From Lachnospiraceae bacterium (lineage in GTDB: Bacteria; Bacillota; Clostridia; Lachnospirales; Lachnospiraceae): a stretch of DNA of 6,048 bases. A program made the position numbers and the translations under genes. Below the pieces are notes generated by a model. The model saw only the letters and a program-made list of their open reading frames with translations, was not told the origin of the DNA and made no database searches. This document shows positions 5,547 to 6,048 of this stretch, piece after piece; position 1 is the first letter of the stretch; every line of letters begins with the position of its first letter. The DNA lies in NCBI GenBank assembly GCA_017437205.1, contig JAFSBP010000142.1, positions 1-6,048 of the forward strand, given 5' to 3'.

Positions 5547-6048
5547 TCAAGCTATCCACACCCTCTGGGACAGCACATTCTCCGCGTTGTCACCCAACAT
5601 CAGGTCAAACCAACCGGATTCAAACACAATCTTTTCGTCGTTATCGTAGAATGAGAGCATCTCTCTCGTGATCTCAAATTCTACTTGAACTTCTTCGCCG
5701 GGCTGCAGAGCCACACGCTTAAAGCCTTTAAGTTCCTTCAGCGGTCTGACCACGCTGCCGGAAACATCTCTGATATACAGCTGAACCAACGCCTCGCCAA
5801 AAACCTTGCCTATGTTTTTCACACGAACACTCGCATTCAGCTTTCCGTTCTGAAGGTCATGGCTCATCAGGCCATTTTTCTTTTCTGCTCCGTTCGTTTC
5901 CACCCGCAAGTCCTCGTAGGAAAACTCTGTGTAGCTGAGTCCGTAAACGAAAGGATACAGGGGCGTGTTCGGGCAGTCAATATATCTGGAGCTGTAACGG
6001 TCTTCACTCACATTCGGCCGACCGGTGTTGTAACAGTTGTAATAGACC
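5547..6048 (-). CDS. GH3 family beta-glucosidase, C-terminal part (cut by the window edge)
   Basis: The reading frame is open to the right edge, giving 166 visible residues of the C-terminus. It starts with VYYNCYNTGRP, followed by SRYIDCPNTPLYPF and YGLSYTEF, the conserved junction of GH3 enzymes, and then a complete fibronectin type III-like domain (PF14310) with VQLYIRD, RPLKELKGF and LQPGEEVQVEF. The GTG at 6011 is internal, not the true start, because the GH3 motifs continue upstream of it. GH3 enzymes with this domain order remove terminal beta-linked glucose (or other sugars) from oligosaccharides. The usual FGYGLSY reads FVYGLSY here. The nucleophile Asp domain lies outside the window, so specificity and localisation cannot be judged. 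It is upstream of both GH144-like genes in the same operon, which fits a final beta-glucosidase step. Confidence 0.93.
   Translation of the reverse strand, partial: VYYNCYNTGRPNVSEDRYSSRYIDCPNTPLYPFVYGLSYTEFSYEDLRVETNGAEKKNGLMSHDLQNGKLNASVRVKNIGKVFGEALVQLYIRDVSGSVVRPLKELKGFKRVALQPGEEVQVEFEITREMLSFYDNDEKIVFESGWFDLMLGDNAENVLSQRVWIA

Noticed and set aside
5547..6011. A 154-residue standalone protein beginning at GTG 6011
   Set aside because: GH3 motifs (YYNCYNTGRP) continue in frame upstream of this GTG to the window edge, so it is the tail of a larger gene.
1..6048. CRISPR array, tRNA/rRNA gene, insertion sequence or phage element
   Set aside because: I saw no regularly spaced direct repeats, no tRNA-like or rRNA-like stretches, and no transposase or integrase coding sequence.

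Overview
The window looks like a chromosomal piece of an anaerobic gut-type Firmicute, most likely of the Lachnospiraceae/Clostridia. The grounds are strong AGGAGG-like ribosome binding sites, a TTG start, the style of the sigma-factor/membrane-protein cassette, and carbohydrate-degradation genes with a Firmicute-type lipoprotein signal. This placement is inferred from gene style; no marker gene is present.

Layout. (1) Positions 1-122 hold the end of an unidentified upstream unit and a strong GC-rich terminator hairpin, which may also act as a leader attenuator for the next gene. (2) 123-1184, plus strand: a complete M42-family metallopeptidase. (3) 1199-1245: a long imperfect hairpin between convergent genes. 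(4) 1249-2809, minus strand: a compact three-gene cassette transcribed from right to left, consisting of an ECF-like sigma factor, a single-pass membrane protein that is the natural candidate anti-sigma factor, and a small membrane-anchored protein. Sampled lines here are clearly more AT-rich than on either side. (5) 2810-2946: intergenic space carrying the terminator of the next minus-strand operon. (6) 2947-6048, minus strand: a glycoside-hydrolase operon, read from the right edge as a GH3 beta-glucosidase (only its C-terminus is present), a predicted cytoplasmic glycoamylase-like (PF10091/COG5368, GH144-related) enzyme, and a second, paralogous enzyme that is a predicted surface lipoprotein.

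How the parts may work together. The GH operon has the logic of a beta-glucan utilisation locus: the lipoprotein would cut the polymer outside the cell, oligosaccharides would be imported by a transporter not seen in the window, and the cytoplasmic paralogue with the GH3 enzyme would finish the breakdown. Known GH144 enzymes act on beta-1,2-glucan (sophorooligosaccharides), so that is the leading substrate hypothesis. Both paralogues, however, carry motifs that differ from the classical GH144 pattern as I remember it, so the substrate is open. The sigma cassette ends upstream of nothing obviously related, and its regulon cannot be read from this window.

The most interesting items are the pair of divergent GH144-like paralogues with split localisation, the sigma/anti-sigma-like cassette with an unrecognised third member, and two RNA-structure candidates (1199-1245 and 33-82).
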